Counted from the first letter of the stretch, positions 7,346-15,033 are shown. The stretch: 19,114 nucleotides of DNA from an uncultured Sutterella sp. (GCA_900770335.1 CAAGKD010000093.1:1-19114); one strand, 5' to 3'. A program made the numbers and translations. The notes: generated by a model from the letters alone, not told the origin.

Positions 7346-8797
7346 ATGGCGCAGGAATACTCCTACCGGGCCGTCAACATCGAGGGCCGGACCGTTTCGG
7401 GCCGCATCCAGGCGAGCTCCCCCGAGGACGCGAACGCGCGGCTCTTCGGCATGAACCTCGCCCCCCTCGAGGTGCATGCGGCGCAGGCCGACAGCGCCTC
7501 CGGCCCGATGTCCGGGCAGTCCCGCGCGGACGGCTCCTCCCCGAAGGGGGGCTTCCTCTCGGGACTCTTCGGCGGTGGGGAGGGCCAGTCCGGCAAGGCT
7601 GCGGCCCGCCGCGAGGAGGCGCCCCTGCCGGGCGCGGCCCCCCGCCGCGCCGTGAAGGGCGAGAGGCGCGAGCGGCGCGACGAGAACGCGCCGGGCGAGG
7701 GCTCCTTCATGGAGAGCCTCGAGAAGGCGGTCCTGGCCCCCTTCAGAAAGCTCGTGCAGGGAAGCGTTCCCACGCCCGACCTCGTGCTCTTCACCAAGCA
7801 GTTCCGCACGCTCTACCGCGCGGGCATCTCGCTGCCGGAGGTCTTCAGCGTCCTCGCGAGCCAGACCGACAACAAGCGCCTGCGCGCAGCCGCGGCCGGC
7901 ATGGAGGCCTCGATCCGCGAGGGCGAGAGCATCCGGCGCGCCTTCGGAAAGCACCCCGGAATCTTCTCGCGCCTCTACCTTGCGATGATCGACGCGGGCG
8001 AGAAGAGCGGCGCGATCATCAGCGTCCTCGACCGGCTCGTCTACCTGCTCGAGCACGAGGCCAAGGTCAAGAGCAAGGTCGAGTCGGCGCTGCGCTACCC
8101 CAAGATGGTGCTCGGCGTCATGGCGGGCGCCTTCATCGTGCTTCTCAACTACGTCGTTCCGCAGTTCGCGAACGTCTATATGGCCGCGCGCGTGGATCTG
8201 CCGCTGCCCACGCAGATCGCCCTCGAGATGAACCGCTGGATGTCCGAGTACACGGCGCTCTTAGTGATCGTCGTGATCGCGCTCGTCGTCGTTGCGCGCG
8301 CCTGGCTCATGAGTTCGGCGGGCGTGCTCATGAAGGACCGCTGGGTCCTCAAGGTGCCCGTCATCGGACCGCTCGTGCAGAAGGCGGCCCTCGCGCGCTT
8401 CGCGGCGATCTTCAGCATCCTGCAGCAGAGCGGCGTCACGATCATCGAGAGCATGGACGTCCTCAAGGACACCCTTGACAACGCGTACTTCCGCTCGCAG
8501 TTCGACGAGGCCAAGCAGCGCATGCGCGCGGGCGGCGGCATCGCCGACTCGCTCGGGCGCATCGACGGCTTCACGCCCCTGGCGGTGAGCCTCCTCGTGA
8601 TCGGCGAGAAGTCAAGCCACCTCGAGGAGATGATGGACGAGCTCGCGAACCACTACGACAGCGAGGTCGAGATGCAGGTCGATCGCCTGACGGAGTACCT
8701 CGGGCCCGCGCTCATCCTCTGCCTCGGCGTCGTCGTGCTCTTCTTCGCGCTCGCGATCTTCCTGCCGATGTGGGATCTCGTGAAGTTCGTGAAGTAA
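7346..8797 (+). CDS. Inner-membrane platform protein (PilC/GspF/MshG-like)
   Basis: Polytopic platform protein that couples the assembly ATPase to pilin addition. It has 483 residues. Residues 1-47 match the usual N-terminal segment (YSYRAVNIEGRTVSGRIQASSPEDA). About 50-140 are a Gly/Ser/Arg-rich, charged linker that is longer than usual and likely disordered. Two T2SSF repeats follow: the first from about 144 (LFTKQFRTLYRAGISLPE to the helix at 253-275), the second from about 350 (ARFAAIFSILQQSGVTIIESMDVL). Membrane helices are at about 253-275, 300-322 and 451-475, as expected for PilC/GspF. GAGG precedes the ATG by 6 nt. It is the last gene of the operon, and no pilin or prepilin peptidase gene follows, so those must lie elsewhere or upstream of the window. 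Confidence 0.92.
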   Translation: MAQEYSYRAVNIEGRTVSGRIQASSPEDANARLFGMNLAPLEVHAAQADSASGPMSGQSRADGSSPKGGFLSGLFGGGEGQSGKAAARREEAPLPGAAPRRAVKGERRERRDENAPGEGSFMESLEKAVLAPFRKLVQGSVPTPDLVLFTKQFRTLYRAGISLPEVFSVLASQTDNKRLRAAAAGMEASIREGESIRRAFGKHPGIFSRLYLAMIDAGEKSGAIISVLDRLVYLLEHEAKVKSKVESALRYPKMVLGVMAGAFIVLLNYVVPQFANVYMAARVDLPLPTQIALEMNRWMSEYTALLVIVVIALVVVARAWLMSSAGVLMKDRWVLKVPVIGPLVQKAALARFAAIFSILQQSGVTIIESMDVLKDTLDNAYFRSQFDEAKQRMRAGGGIADSLGRIDGFTPLAVSLLVIGEKSSHLEEMMDELANHYDSEVEMQVDRLTEYLGPALILCLGVVVLFFALAIFLPMWDLVKFVK

Positions 8798-8809
8798 GGC
8801 CCCTTCTCA

Positions 8810-8840
8810 CGGCCTTCCGGCCTGCCCGGCCGGAGAGCCG
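8810..8840 (+). terminator. Possible terminator hairpin after the pilus operon
   Basis: Two paired blocks, CGGC/GCCG and TCCGGCC/GGCCGGA, separated by a 2x2 internal loop and closed by a 5-nt loop, lie 13 bases after the platform gene stop. What follows is pyrimidine-rich (CCTCGCTTCGTCTCGCC) without a true T run. An intrinsic or Rho-assisted end to the operon is plausible. The rest of the 181-base spacer up to the helicase shows nothing else recognisable. Confidence 0.4.
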
Positions 8841-8978
8841 CCTCGCTTCGTCTCGCCTCGCGCCTTCGCGGGCGTATGGTAACTTCCCGCCTTCAAGCGA
8901 AACACACCACCTGCAGCCCGCGCGCGTGCGCCCCGCCTCGGGGAGGACGCGTCCCTGCGCATTCCACGTCGAGTCAAC

Positions 8979-11381
8979 ATGTCGAGCGAACTTCTTGCGA
9001 ATCTCAACCCCAGGCAGCTCGAGGCGGTCACCGCCCCCGAGCAATCCGTGCTCATCCTCGCCGGCGCGGGGTCCGGGAAGACCCGCGTGCTGACGACCCG
9101 CATCGCGTGGCTGCTCGAGCAGCACCTCGCGACCACCTCCGAGATCCTCGCCGTCACCTTCACGAACAAGGCGGCCCGCGAGATGACGACGCGCCTCGAG
9201 GCGATGCTCCCCTATGACCTGCGGCGCATGTGGATCGGAACGTTCCACGGCCTGTGCAACCGGATCCTGCGCCGCCACGCCGAGTACGCGGGGCTTCCCA
9301 AGGGCTTCCAGATCCTTGACGGCTCCGACCAGCTCTCGCTCGTGAAGCGCATCATGAAGAGCGCGAACGTCGATCCGGAGAAGACCGACGCCAAGCAGGT
9401 GGCGAGCTTCATCAACTGGATGAAGGAGCAGGGCCTGCGCTCGACGGTCCTCACCGAGAAGGACGGCCCGGGCGAGCACATCTCCCTCTACCGGCTCTAC
9501 GAGCGCGAGTGCCAGGTGCAGGGCGTCGTCGACTTCGCCGAGCTCCTGCTGCGCTGCCAGGAGCTTCTTGAGAGCAACGAGCTCATCCGCGCGCACTACC
9601 AGCAGCGCTTCCGCCACATCCTCGTCGACGAGTTCCAGGACACGAACATCCTGCAGTACCGCTGGCTCAAGCTCCTCGCGGGCGCCGGGATCGGCGAGGG
9701 CGGCTCGTCGCTCAACGCGGTCTTCGCCGTGGGCGACGACGACCAGTCGATCTACGCCTTCCGCGGCGCGCGCGTGGGGAACATGTCCGACTTCATCCGG
9801 GACTTCGAGGTGAAGAGCCCCATCCGGCTCGAGCAGAACTACCGCTCGACGAAGGTGATTCTTGACGCCGCGAACGCCCTGATCGAGAAGAACTCCCTGC
9901 GCCTCGGCAAGAACCTCTGGACGGCGGGCGCGGCGGGTGACCGGATCGTCGTCAAGGAGCTCGCGAGCGACGGCGACGAGGCGAAGTGGGTCGTCGACCA
10001 GATGCAGTTCGAGCGCCGCAGGGGCGCCTCGGGCTGGCGCGACTTCGCGGTCCTCTACCGCACGAACGCCCAGTCCCGCTCGATCGAGTCCGAGCTCTCC
10101 GCGCGCGGCATTCCCTACCGCGTCTACGGGGGCCTCAGATTCTTCGAGCGCGCCGAGGTGAAGAACGTCCTCGGGTATCTGAGGGTCATCACGAACCCCT
10201 GGGACGACACGAGCTTCCTGAGGGTTGTCAACACCCCCGCGCGCGGCATCGGCGCCAAGACGATCGAGACGCTCTCGGCGCAGGCCCGCGAGAAGGGCGT
10301 GAGCCTCTGGGCGGCCCTCACGGACCCGGCCGCGAAAATCACTCCGAAGCTCGCCGCCTTCGCGCACATGATCACGTCGATGCGCCTTGAGGCCGAGAAG
10401 CTCCCGCTCCTTGAGGCGATCAGCTTCGTGATCAAGGCCTCCGGACTCGAGGAGGCCTACTCCACCGAGCGCGACGGCGAGGACAGGATCGCGAACATGC
10501 GCGAGATCCTCTCGGCCGCCCGCGGGTGGCTCGAGGCCCAGGGGGCATCGGAGGACCTCACGGCCTTCGCGCCCCTCTCCGACGAGGCCGCCTCTCCCAT
10601 GGAGGGGTTCCTCACGCAGGCCACGCTCGAGGCGGGCGACAAGAACGAGGAGGCGGGCGCGGACGCCGTGCAGCTCATGACCGTCCATTCAGCCAAGGGC
10701 CTTGAGTTCCCCTGGGTCTGGATCATCGGCGCCGAGGAGGGGCTCTTTCCGCACTTCTCCGCCGTCAAGGAGAACGACTCGGGCAAGTCGACGGGCCTCG
10801 AGGAGGAGCGCCGCCTCATGTACGTGGCGATCACGCGCGCCAAGACCCACCTCTGCTTCACGCACTGCGCCTCGCGCATGATGTGGGGCAACACCTTCAG
10901 AAACCCCCTCTCAAGCTTCGTCGAGGAGATTCCCGACGGGCTTCTCGACCAGCGGCCGCTCATGGGCAAGGACGACGAGGACTCCGGCTTCGGCGCGCGG
11001 CGCTCCTCATGGGGCGGATCCTCCTCCTGGGGCGGAGCCCGCAGGCAGGGCGAACGCTCGGAGAGCCGGTACGGCCGCAGCTCGGGCCATGGAACCGCAA
11101 GAGGGTCGAGCTCCGGATGCGGCGTCGGCTTCCCGGCGAAGTCCTCATCCTTCTCGGGGGGGCTCTCCTCCTCCTCCTCGGCGTCGAACCAGCAGCGCGC
11201 GGCGGAAAAGGAGACGGGCTTCCGCGCGGGCGAGCGCATCCGCCACGACGTCTTCGGCGAGGGCGTCGTCGAGGGGCACGTCGGCGCGGGAAGCGCCTGC
11301 GTGATCAAGGTGAAGTTCGGGCGCGAGAGCAAGGCGCTCCTCTTCAAGATCGCCAAGGAGAAGCTCCATCACCTCGGGTGA
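8979..11381 (+). CDS. uvrD: UvrD/PcrA-type superfamily 1 DNA helicase
   Basis: ATP-dependent 3'-5' DNA helicase of nucleotide-excision and mismatch repair, acting in the cytoplasm. It has 800 residues. The Q motif and Walker A (NPRQLEAV, then AGAGSGKTR at 28-36), TFTNKAAREM, the Walker B motif DEFQDTN from D217, GDDDQSIYAFRGA, QNYRS, VHSAKGLEF near 569 and the VAITRAK motif VI are all present. After about 670 comes a Ser/Gly/Arg/Trp-rich linker (SSWGGSSSWGGARR), then a C-terminal Tudor-like domain at about 748-800 (GERIRHDVFGEGVVEG). That domain is typical of UvrD/PcrA and contacts RNA polymerase; Rep lacks it. The ribosome binding site is weak. It is separated by 181 bases from the pilus operon and seems an independent housekeeping gene. 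The gene symbol could be pcrA in other naming schemes. Confidence 0.93.
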   Translation: MSSELLANLNPRQLEAVTAPEQSVLILAGAGSGKTRVLTTRIAWLLEQHLATTSEILAVTFTNKAAREMTTRLEAMLPYDLRRMWIGTFHGLCNRILRRHAEYAGLPKGFQILDGSDQLSLVKRIMKSANVDPEKTDAKQVASFINWMKEQGLRSTVLTEKDGPGEHISLYRLYERECQVQGVVDFAELLLRCQELLESNELIRAHYQQRFRHILVDEFQDTNILQYRWLKLLAGAGIGEGGSSLNAVFAVGDDDQSIYAFRGARVGNMSDFIRDFEVKSPIRLEQNYRSTKVILDAANALIEKNSLRLGKNLWTAGAAGDRIVVKELASDGDEAKWVVDQMQFERRRGASGWRDFAVLYRTNAQSRSIESELSARGIPYRVYGGLRFFERAEVKNVLGYLRVITNPWDDTSFLRVVNTPARGIGAKTIETLSAQAREKGVSLWAALTDPAAKITPKLAAFAHMITSMRLEAEKLPLLEAISFVIKASGLEEAYSTERDGEDRIANMREILSAARGWLEAQGASEDLTAFAPLSDEAASPMEGFLTQATLEAGDKNEEAGADAVQLMTVHSAKGLEFPWVWIIGAEEGLFPHFSAVKENDSGKSTGLEEERRLMYVAITRAKTHLCFTHCASRMMWGNTFRNPLSSFVEEIPDGLLDQRPLMGKDDEDSGFGARRSSWGGSSSWGGARRQGERSESRYGRSSGHGTARGSSSGCGVGFPAKSSSFSGGLSSSSSASNQQRAAEKETGFRAGERIRHDVFGEGVVEGHVGAGSACVIKVKFGRESKALLFKIAKEKLHHLG

Positions 11382-11401
11382 TGCGCTTTGAGAGGGCGAT
11401 G

Positions 11402-11474
11402 CGGCCGGGGACTGCGCGGGAGCGCTTCTCTCCGGCCGGTTTGGCGGCGCTTCACACCACGGTCAGGCGCCGCC
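11402..11474 (+). terminator. Stacked hairpins after uvrD, possible terminator
   Basis: The 10-bp stem 11402-11411/11429-11438 (core CGGCCGG/CCGGCCG) is followed by GTTTGG. A perfect 8-bp GGCGGCGC/GCGCCGCC stem follows directly. The first lies 21 bases after the helicase stop. The short T tract makes intrinsic termination uncertain. Confidence 0.35.
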
Positions 11475-11723
11475 GCCTGGGGCTCCGCCGTTGTCCAAGA
11501 GGCTCGATGAGGCCTTGGTCAAGGAGCCGCCCGACTTGAGCAGTTCTGCGGGTGGATTCGGTGTTCCGCATATATTGTTTCATTGAATATCAATGGAGAT
11601 GGATGGCTTTATGCCTGCTGTGCGGCACCAGTGCAAAAAGCACGCCGCTGCGCATCCTCCGGAGGGATTCTCTTCAGTTGATGATGAACTCGGCCAGGGA
11701 GTCGCTTCGGAGCATTCGACTCG

Positions 11724-11732
11724 TGCTAATAT
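11724..11732 (+). promoter_or_regulatory. Extended -10 promoter element for tRNA-Arg
   Basis: TGCTAATAT is an extended -10 (TGN plus TAATAT, 5 of 6 matches to TATAAT). It would start a transcript about 55-60 bases before the tRNA. No good -35 hexamer stands at the usual distance, which is compatible with the extended -10 class. A TTGACG at 11746 is an alternative -35, but no -10 follows it at the right spacing. Confidence 0.4.
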
Positions 11733-11794
11733 TCCAAGCCTTCAGTTGACGGGCGGGTCTGTCCCGCGCCTTGACTGAATGGAAGCGCGATGGC

Positions 11795-11870
11795 GGGACC
11801 ATAGTTCAACTGGATAGAACTGGCCCCTCCTAAGGGTCGGATCTGGGTTCGAGTCCCGGTGGTCCCACCA
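11795..11870 (+). tRNA. tRNA-Arg (anticodon CCT)
   Basis: 76 bases including an encoded CCA end. The acceptor stem GGGACCA pairs with TGGTCCC. The D arm is GTTC/GAAC, and the anticodon stem GGCCC/GGGTC has one G-T pair. The loop CTCCTAA puts CCT at positions 34-36, which reads AGG. The T arm has GGTTCGAGTCC. All arms are intact, so this is a functional-looking tRNA. Confidence 0.95.
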
Positions 11871-11951
11871 CAGTCCTCCTGGTGAGACTGTACAGCCGTC
11901 AGACGCGCAATCGAATTCAAGCGGGACGCCCGTGAAGCGTTCCAAGGCCAG

Positions 11952-11982
11952 AGGCCCGGCGAGTCAGCATGCTCCCGGGCCT
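11952..11982 (+). terminator. Possible terminator after tRNA-Arg
   Basis: AGGCCCGG (11952-11959) pairs perfectly with CCGGGCCT (11975-11982) over a 15-nt loop, 81 bases past the tRNA. Only TTCGTCGTCT follows, so the T tract is poor. Confidence 0.35.
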
Positions 11983-12008
11983 TCGTCGTCTCCGACTTTG
12001 CAGCACGC

Positions 12009-12045
12009 AAAAAACGCGGCGGAGCCGGCTCGGAGCTCCGCCGCG
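12009..12045 (-). terminator. Rho-independent terminator of the amidohydrolase transcript
   Basis: On the minus strand an 11-bp perfect GC-rich stem (12015-12025 with 12035-12045, 9-nt loop) is followed by six T (the A run at 12009-12014 on the plus strand). It lies about 60 bases past the M20 stop codon, which is textbook placement. Confidence 0.88.
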
Positions 12046-12107
12046 ACAAGCCCTGGAGGGGCATTCCCAAAGGAGAGCGAAGACTTGGGTCGGCGCTCAT
12101 CCGAAGG

Positions 12108-13391
12108 TCAGGCGCAACCGTTGAGGCCGTTGACGCGCCTTGCGAATCCCGTGTAGACGGCGAAGGCCGCAGGAAGGCTCTGCTCGTCCTGAATGTCGAA
12201 GTTCGGACGGTGGTGGCCGTGGTGGTTGCAGCCGTAGAGGATGAAGGCGGCCTGCCCGCCCTTGCCGATCACGCGGCGGATGAAGGTCGCGCAGTCCTCG
12301 GACCCCGAGGGGGCGTGCACGCGAGGGACGAGCTTCACGCCGGGCACGCTCCGCATCACCTCCTCGACGATGTCGAGCATCTTCGGGCTCGTGAGAAGCG
12401 TCGTCGACTCGCCCGCCATCGTGATGGTCGACTTCACGCGGTATGCCTTGTCCACGCCCGCGAAGATGTCGCGGACGTAGTCGCGCATGTAGCCGTTCAC
12501 CTCCTCGGTTTCGCCGCGCACCTCCATCTGGAGCTTCGCGTGCGCCGGAATGACGTTCCTGCCTTCGCCGGCGTGGAGCGTGCCCACGGAGACGCGCGTC
12601 GCGCCGTCGCCGTTGCGCGGAATGCCCTGGAGCATCATGGAGGCGGCGCAGGCGGCCATGAGCGCGTTGCAGCCGAGCTGCGGGCAGTTGCCCGCGTGGG
12701 CGGGAACGCCCTCGATCGTGACGTCATACTTCGTCGAGGCGAGGAACCCGCCGTCCATCACGGCGATTTCGCCCAAGGGGAGGACCCCTCCGACGTGTCC
12801 GCCGATGAACCAGTCGACGTCGTCGACGAGCCCCGATGCGGCCATGGCGCGCGCGCCGCGCACGCCCTCCTCGGCGGGCTGGAAGATGAGCTTGAAGCGT
12901 CCGCAGAGCTCGTCGCGGTGCTCAACGAGCCAGCGCGCAACCTCAAGGCCCACGGCCGTGTGGCCGTCGTGGCCGCAGGCGTGCATCAGGCCCGGACGCT
13001 CGGAGGCGAAGCCGAGCTTGTTGGGGAGGTGCTCGGGATCGTCCGTCTCGCGCACGAGCACGCAGTCGATGTCGCTCCTGAACGCGGTGACCGGGCCGGG
13101 GCGGCCCGTGTCGAGGATCGCGACGGCGCCGGTGTAGCCGCCCGTCTCGTCGATGAAGGACTGCGGGACGCCGTGCCTGAGCGCGCGGGCGATCGCGTCC
13201 CTGACGAGCTGCTCGTCGCGGCCGAGGACCTCGCTCGCGTCGATGTTGGCGGCGCCCACGGTGACGGGAAGGCCCAGGGCGCGAAGACGCTCGGTCACGA
13301 ACCAGGTCGTCTCGAACTCCGTCCAGCCCTCTTCGGGGCGGCGGTGCAGGGACCGGCGGGTGCTGATCATCTCCTTGATGTAGCGCTTCAT
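12108..13391 (-). CDS. M20 family amidohydrolase, AbgA-like (aminobenzoyl-glutamate hydrolase type)
   Basis: Predicted cytoplasmic metal-dependent amidohydrolase that cleaves an N-acyl or N-aroyl amino acid. It has 427 residues. The zinc site of M20 is complete: HACGHDGH at 137-144 (C139, H141), the general-base pair E174-E175 in PAEEG, H199 in GGHVGG and H393/H394 in GHHRPNFD. The GVPAHAG segment marks the dimerisation domain. Resemblance to E. coli AbgA is strong by eye (TGRPGPV, MHACGHDGHTA, FQPAEEG.RGARAM, GSEDATF-type C-terminus). AbgA normally works with AbgB and is supplied by AbgT, and neither lies nearby, so the true substrate may differ. AAAGGAG precedes the ATG by 6 nt. It is probably co-transcribed with the MFS gene upstream, across a 162-base spacer, and is closed by the terminator at 12009-12045. 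Confidence 0.88.
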   Translation of the reverse strand: MKRYIKEMISTRRSLHRRPEEGWTEFETTWFVTERLRALGLPVTVGAANIDASEVLGRDEQLVRDAIARALRHGVPQSFIDETGGYTGAVAILDTGRPGPVTAFRSDIDCVLVRETDDPEHLPNKLGFASERPGLMHACGHDGHTAVGLEVARWLVEHRDELCGRFKLIFQPAEEGVRGARAMAASGLVDDVDWFIGGHVGGVLPLGEIAVMDGGFLASTKYDVTIEGVPAHAGNCPQLGCNALMAACAASMMLQGIPRNGDGATRVSVGTLHAGEGRNVIPAHAKLQMEVRGETEEVNGYMRDYVRDIFAGVDKAYRVKSTITMAGESTTLLTSPKMLDIVEEVMRSVPGVKLVPRVHAPSGSEDCATFIRRVIGKGGQAAFILYGCNHHGHHRPNFDIQDEQSLPAAFAVYTGFARRVNGLNGCA

Positions 13392-13401
13392 GATTGACTC
13401 C

Positions 13402-13425
13402 TTTGATGCTTTGGTGCTTCGGTGA
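13402..13425. repeat. Imperfect 8-bp tandem repeat before the amidohydrolase start
   Basis: Three units, TTTGATGC, TTTGGTGC and TTCGGTGA, stand head to tail just upstream of the M20 start. The first overlaps the edge of its ribosome binding site on the minus strand. They may be chance or slippage-born. No function is assigned. Confidence 0.35.
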
Positions 13426-13553
13426 CTTGTGGCTGCTTGCCTGAGTTGAAGGCGCGGGAGGCGGATTGTCCGGAGGCTCCCGGCGAATGCGGGAAAGACG
13501 GCCGGGGGAAGAGGGTGCGTGAGCGTTCGCTTCAGATTTTGTGTTTGGTCTCG

Positions 13554-14813
13554 TCAGGCCTGCGACATCCGGCCGCGCCGCTTGATCCAGAGCGCGGCGG
13601 CGGCGCAGGCGACGCCCGCCAGGGCGGCGAAGATCGAAACGAGGTAGGCGCGGCTGAAGTCTCCGGCCGCCCCCCGGGACGCCCAGCCGATGAGGAGCGG
13701 GCCGACGAGGCCGCCCACGGAGTAGCCGAACATCATCAGGGAGAAGTTGACGCTGTTGTGGCGCGGGCCGTATTCGTCCGCGACGAGGCTCGGGTAGATG
13801 CCGATGAAGGCGCCGAAGCAGACGCCGATGCCGACGATGCCCGTGAGAAAGAGCGCCGCGTCGCCGCGCCCCGAGATCATCAGCAGGCCGAACCCGCCCA
13901 TGGCGAGAACGAGCGTCGCGATGAGGGTCTGAATCCGCCCGAACCGGTCCGAGAGCGCGCCCGAAAGAAAGCGCCCGCAGGTGTTCGCCGCCGAGATCAC
14001 GGAGACGGAGAGCGCCGCCAGGGCCGGGCCTGCGCCGATCTGCGTCTGCGCGATCGAGGAGATGTTCGAAAGGAGCATCAGGCCCATGGTCGCCGAGCAG
14101 GTGAAGAGCGCGAAGAGCGGCCAGAAGAGGGGCGTGCGCGCCATTTCAAGCGGCGTGAAGCTGCGCGCCGCCGTGCGGCGGGCCGCTCCCGCGCGCTCGA
14201 ACGCTCCGGAGAATCCCTCCGGGCAGCGCTCGGTGAGCAGGGCCGCGCCGACGATGACGACGCCCGAGGCGATGCCGAAGACGGCGAGCGAGGTCGTGAC
14301 GCCGAGGGCGCCGATGAGGCCCGCGGCGGCGAAGGGCAGGCTCGCCGCGCCGATGCCGAGGAAGGCCGTGACGGTTCCGCCCGCGAGCCCGCGGCGGTCC
14401 GGGAAGAACTTGACGGCGCTGCTGATCGTGCAGCCGTTGACAAGGCCCGTTCCCGCGCCCACGAGCACGCCGTAGGCGAGGTAGAGGAGCCCGCTTGACT
14501 CGGCGGTCGACGCAAGGAGGTACCCCGCGGCGATCGAGACGCCGCCCGAGAGGATCCCCCCCTTCGGGCCGATCCGGTCGTTGAAGAACCCGCCGCCGAG
14601 CATCAGAAAGGGCGTGATGCCCGTTGCCAGTCCGAAGACGGGGCCGAGCGAGGCGGGCGTCACCGCCTCGCCCGAGGCGAGGCTGAGGTGCGCCGCGAGG
14701 GGGCCGGCGAAGACGCTCCAGACGTAGAGCGCGCCCGTCGTGAAGTTGATGAGGCAGAAGAGGGCGAGAAGGCGCCAGCGGCGGCGCAGGAGGCTTTCGA
14801 ATTCCGGTGTCAT
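13554..14813 (-). CDS. MFS transporter, oxalate/formate antiporter (OFA) family
   Basis: Twelve-helix inner-membrane carrier of 419 residues. The N-terminus INFTTGALYVWSVFAGPL at 22-39 is characteristic of OFA-family proteins (OxlT, YhjX). MFS loop motif A appears at 73-85 (GGGFFNDRIGPKG) and again in the second half (SGALSDRFGR). OFA carriers exchange small organic acids such as oxalate/formate or pyruvate-type anions; the substrate here is unknown. AGGA stands 6 nt before the ATG and a good minus-strand promoter lies at 14856-14885. It is the first gene of a minus-strand pair with the AbgA-like hydrolase, so it may import that enzyme's substrate or export a product. It is divergent from the DcuC-family gene. 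Confidence 0.88.
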   Translation of the reverse strand: MTPEFESLLRRRWRLLALFCLINFTTGALYVWSVFAGPLAAHLSLASGEAVTPASLGPVFGLATGITPFLMLGGGFFNDRIGPKGGILSGGVSIAAGYLLASTAESSGLLYLAYGVLVGAGTGLVNGCTISSAVKFFPDRRGLAGGTVTAFLGIGAASLPFAAAGLIGALGVTTSLAVFGIASGVVIVGAALLTERCPEGFSGAFERAGAARRTAARSFTPLEMARTPLFWPLFALFTCSATMGLMLLSNISSIAQTQIGAGPALAALSVSVISAANTCGRFLSGALSDRFGRIQTLIATLVLAMGGFGLLMISGRGDAALFLTGIVGIGVCFGAFIGIYPSLVADEYGPRHNSVNFSLMMFGYSVGGLVGPLLIGWASRGAAGDFSRAYLVSIFAALAGVACAAAALWIKRRGRMSQA

Positions 14814-14855
14814 CTGATTCCTGACAAGTGAAGATTAGATTCGCGTTCGGCAGGA

Positions 14856-14885
14856 ATTCTATTTTTATGACATCTAAAAATTCAA
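14856..14885 (-). promoter_or_regulatory. Sigma-70-type promoter for the MFS/amidohydrolase transcript
   Basis: On the minus strand TTGAAT (-35, 14880-14885), an 18-nt spacer and TAGAAT (-10, 14856-14861, 5 of 6 matches) lie 43 bases upstream of the MFS start. The region is AT-rich compared with its surroundings. Confidence 0.55.
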
Positions 14886-14906
14886 AATGCGGATAACCAT
14901 GCGTTC

Positions 14907-14951
14907 TGCATCATGCATTTGAAATCCGATGTCCGATATCGGATGTAGGAT
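14907..14951. promoter_or_regulatory. Operator-like palindromes in the divergent promoter region
   Basis: TGCATCATGCA (14907-14917) is a 5-1-5 palindrome. Just after it, four phased 7-nt units stand head to tail: ATCCGAT, GTCCGAT, ATCGGAT and GTAGGAT (14924-14951). The first and third are perfect inverted copies, and TCCGATATCGGA (14932-14943) is a perfect 12-bp palindrome. The set lies between the two divergent promoters, where a regulator such as the nearby GntR protein could act on both. The binding protein is inferred, not shown. Confidence 0.5.
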
Positions 14952-14975
14952 GCGAGACGTGATGATTTTACTGGA

Positions 14976-15004
14976 TTGAACGAAAATTTGAAATTTCAGA
15001 GAAT
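14976..15004 (+). promoter_or_regulatory. Candidate promoter for the DcuC-family gene
   Basis: TTGAAC (14976-14981), a 17-nt spacer and GAGAAT (14999-15004) each match 4 of 6 consensus bases. Transcription would start near 15011, leaving a short leader with AAGGGA at 15018-15023 before ATG 15034. A moderate call based on spacing and AT-rich context. Confidence 0.4.
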
Positions 15005-15033
15005 TGCGGATGACCCGAAGGGAATCTGCTGTC

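Larger units (their letters stand above)
11382..11794. other. 413-base gap with nested hairpins and a tRNA promoter, no gene seen
   Basis: No convincing coding sequence: the short open frames (for example 11552-11749) have no ribosome binding site or recognisable motif. The first part is GC-rich with two stacked inverted repeats. A 10-bp stem pairs 11402-11411 with 11429-11438, counting one G-T pair, and GGCGGCGC (11443-11450) pairs with GCGCCGCC (11467-11474). They may end uvrD transcription. The middle (about 11560-11600) is markedly AT-richer and holds CATTGA-ATA-TCAATG at 11581-11595. The end carries a -10-like element before tRNA-Arg. Confidence 0.6.

Noticed and set aside
5302..7347. 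681-residue antisense ORF over the ATPase gene
   Set aside because: It is the exact shadow of a clear PilB/GspE ATPase with Walker motifs and a tetracysteine site. No ribosome binding site or motif supports it.
8712..10688. 658-residue antisense ORF over uvrD
   Set aside because: Shadow of the helicase frame; same codon-bias artefact.
11552..11778. Small ORFs before tRNA-Arg
   Set aside because: No ribosome binding site, no recognisable motif, and they overlap the tRNA promoter region.
12210..13397. 395-residue plus-strand ORF opposite the M20 gene
   Set aside because: The minus strand has the full M20 zinc site, ribosome binding site and terminator. The plus frame has none of these.
13422..14498. 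358-residue charged plus-strand ORF opposite the MFS gene
   Set aside because: Asp/Glu/Arg repeats are the antisense image of a hydrophobic transporter. The minus strand has MFS motifs and a promoter.
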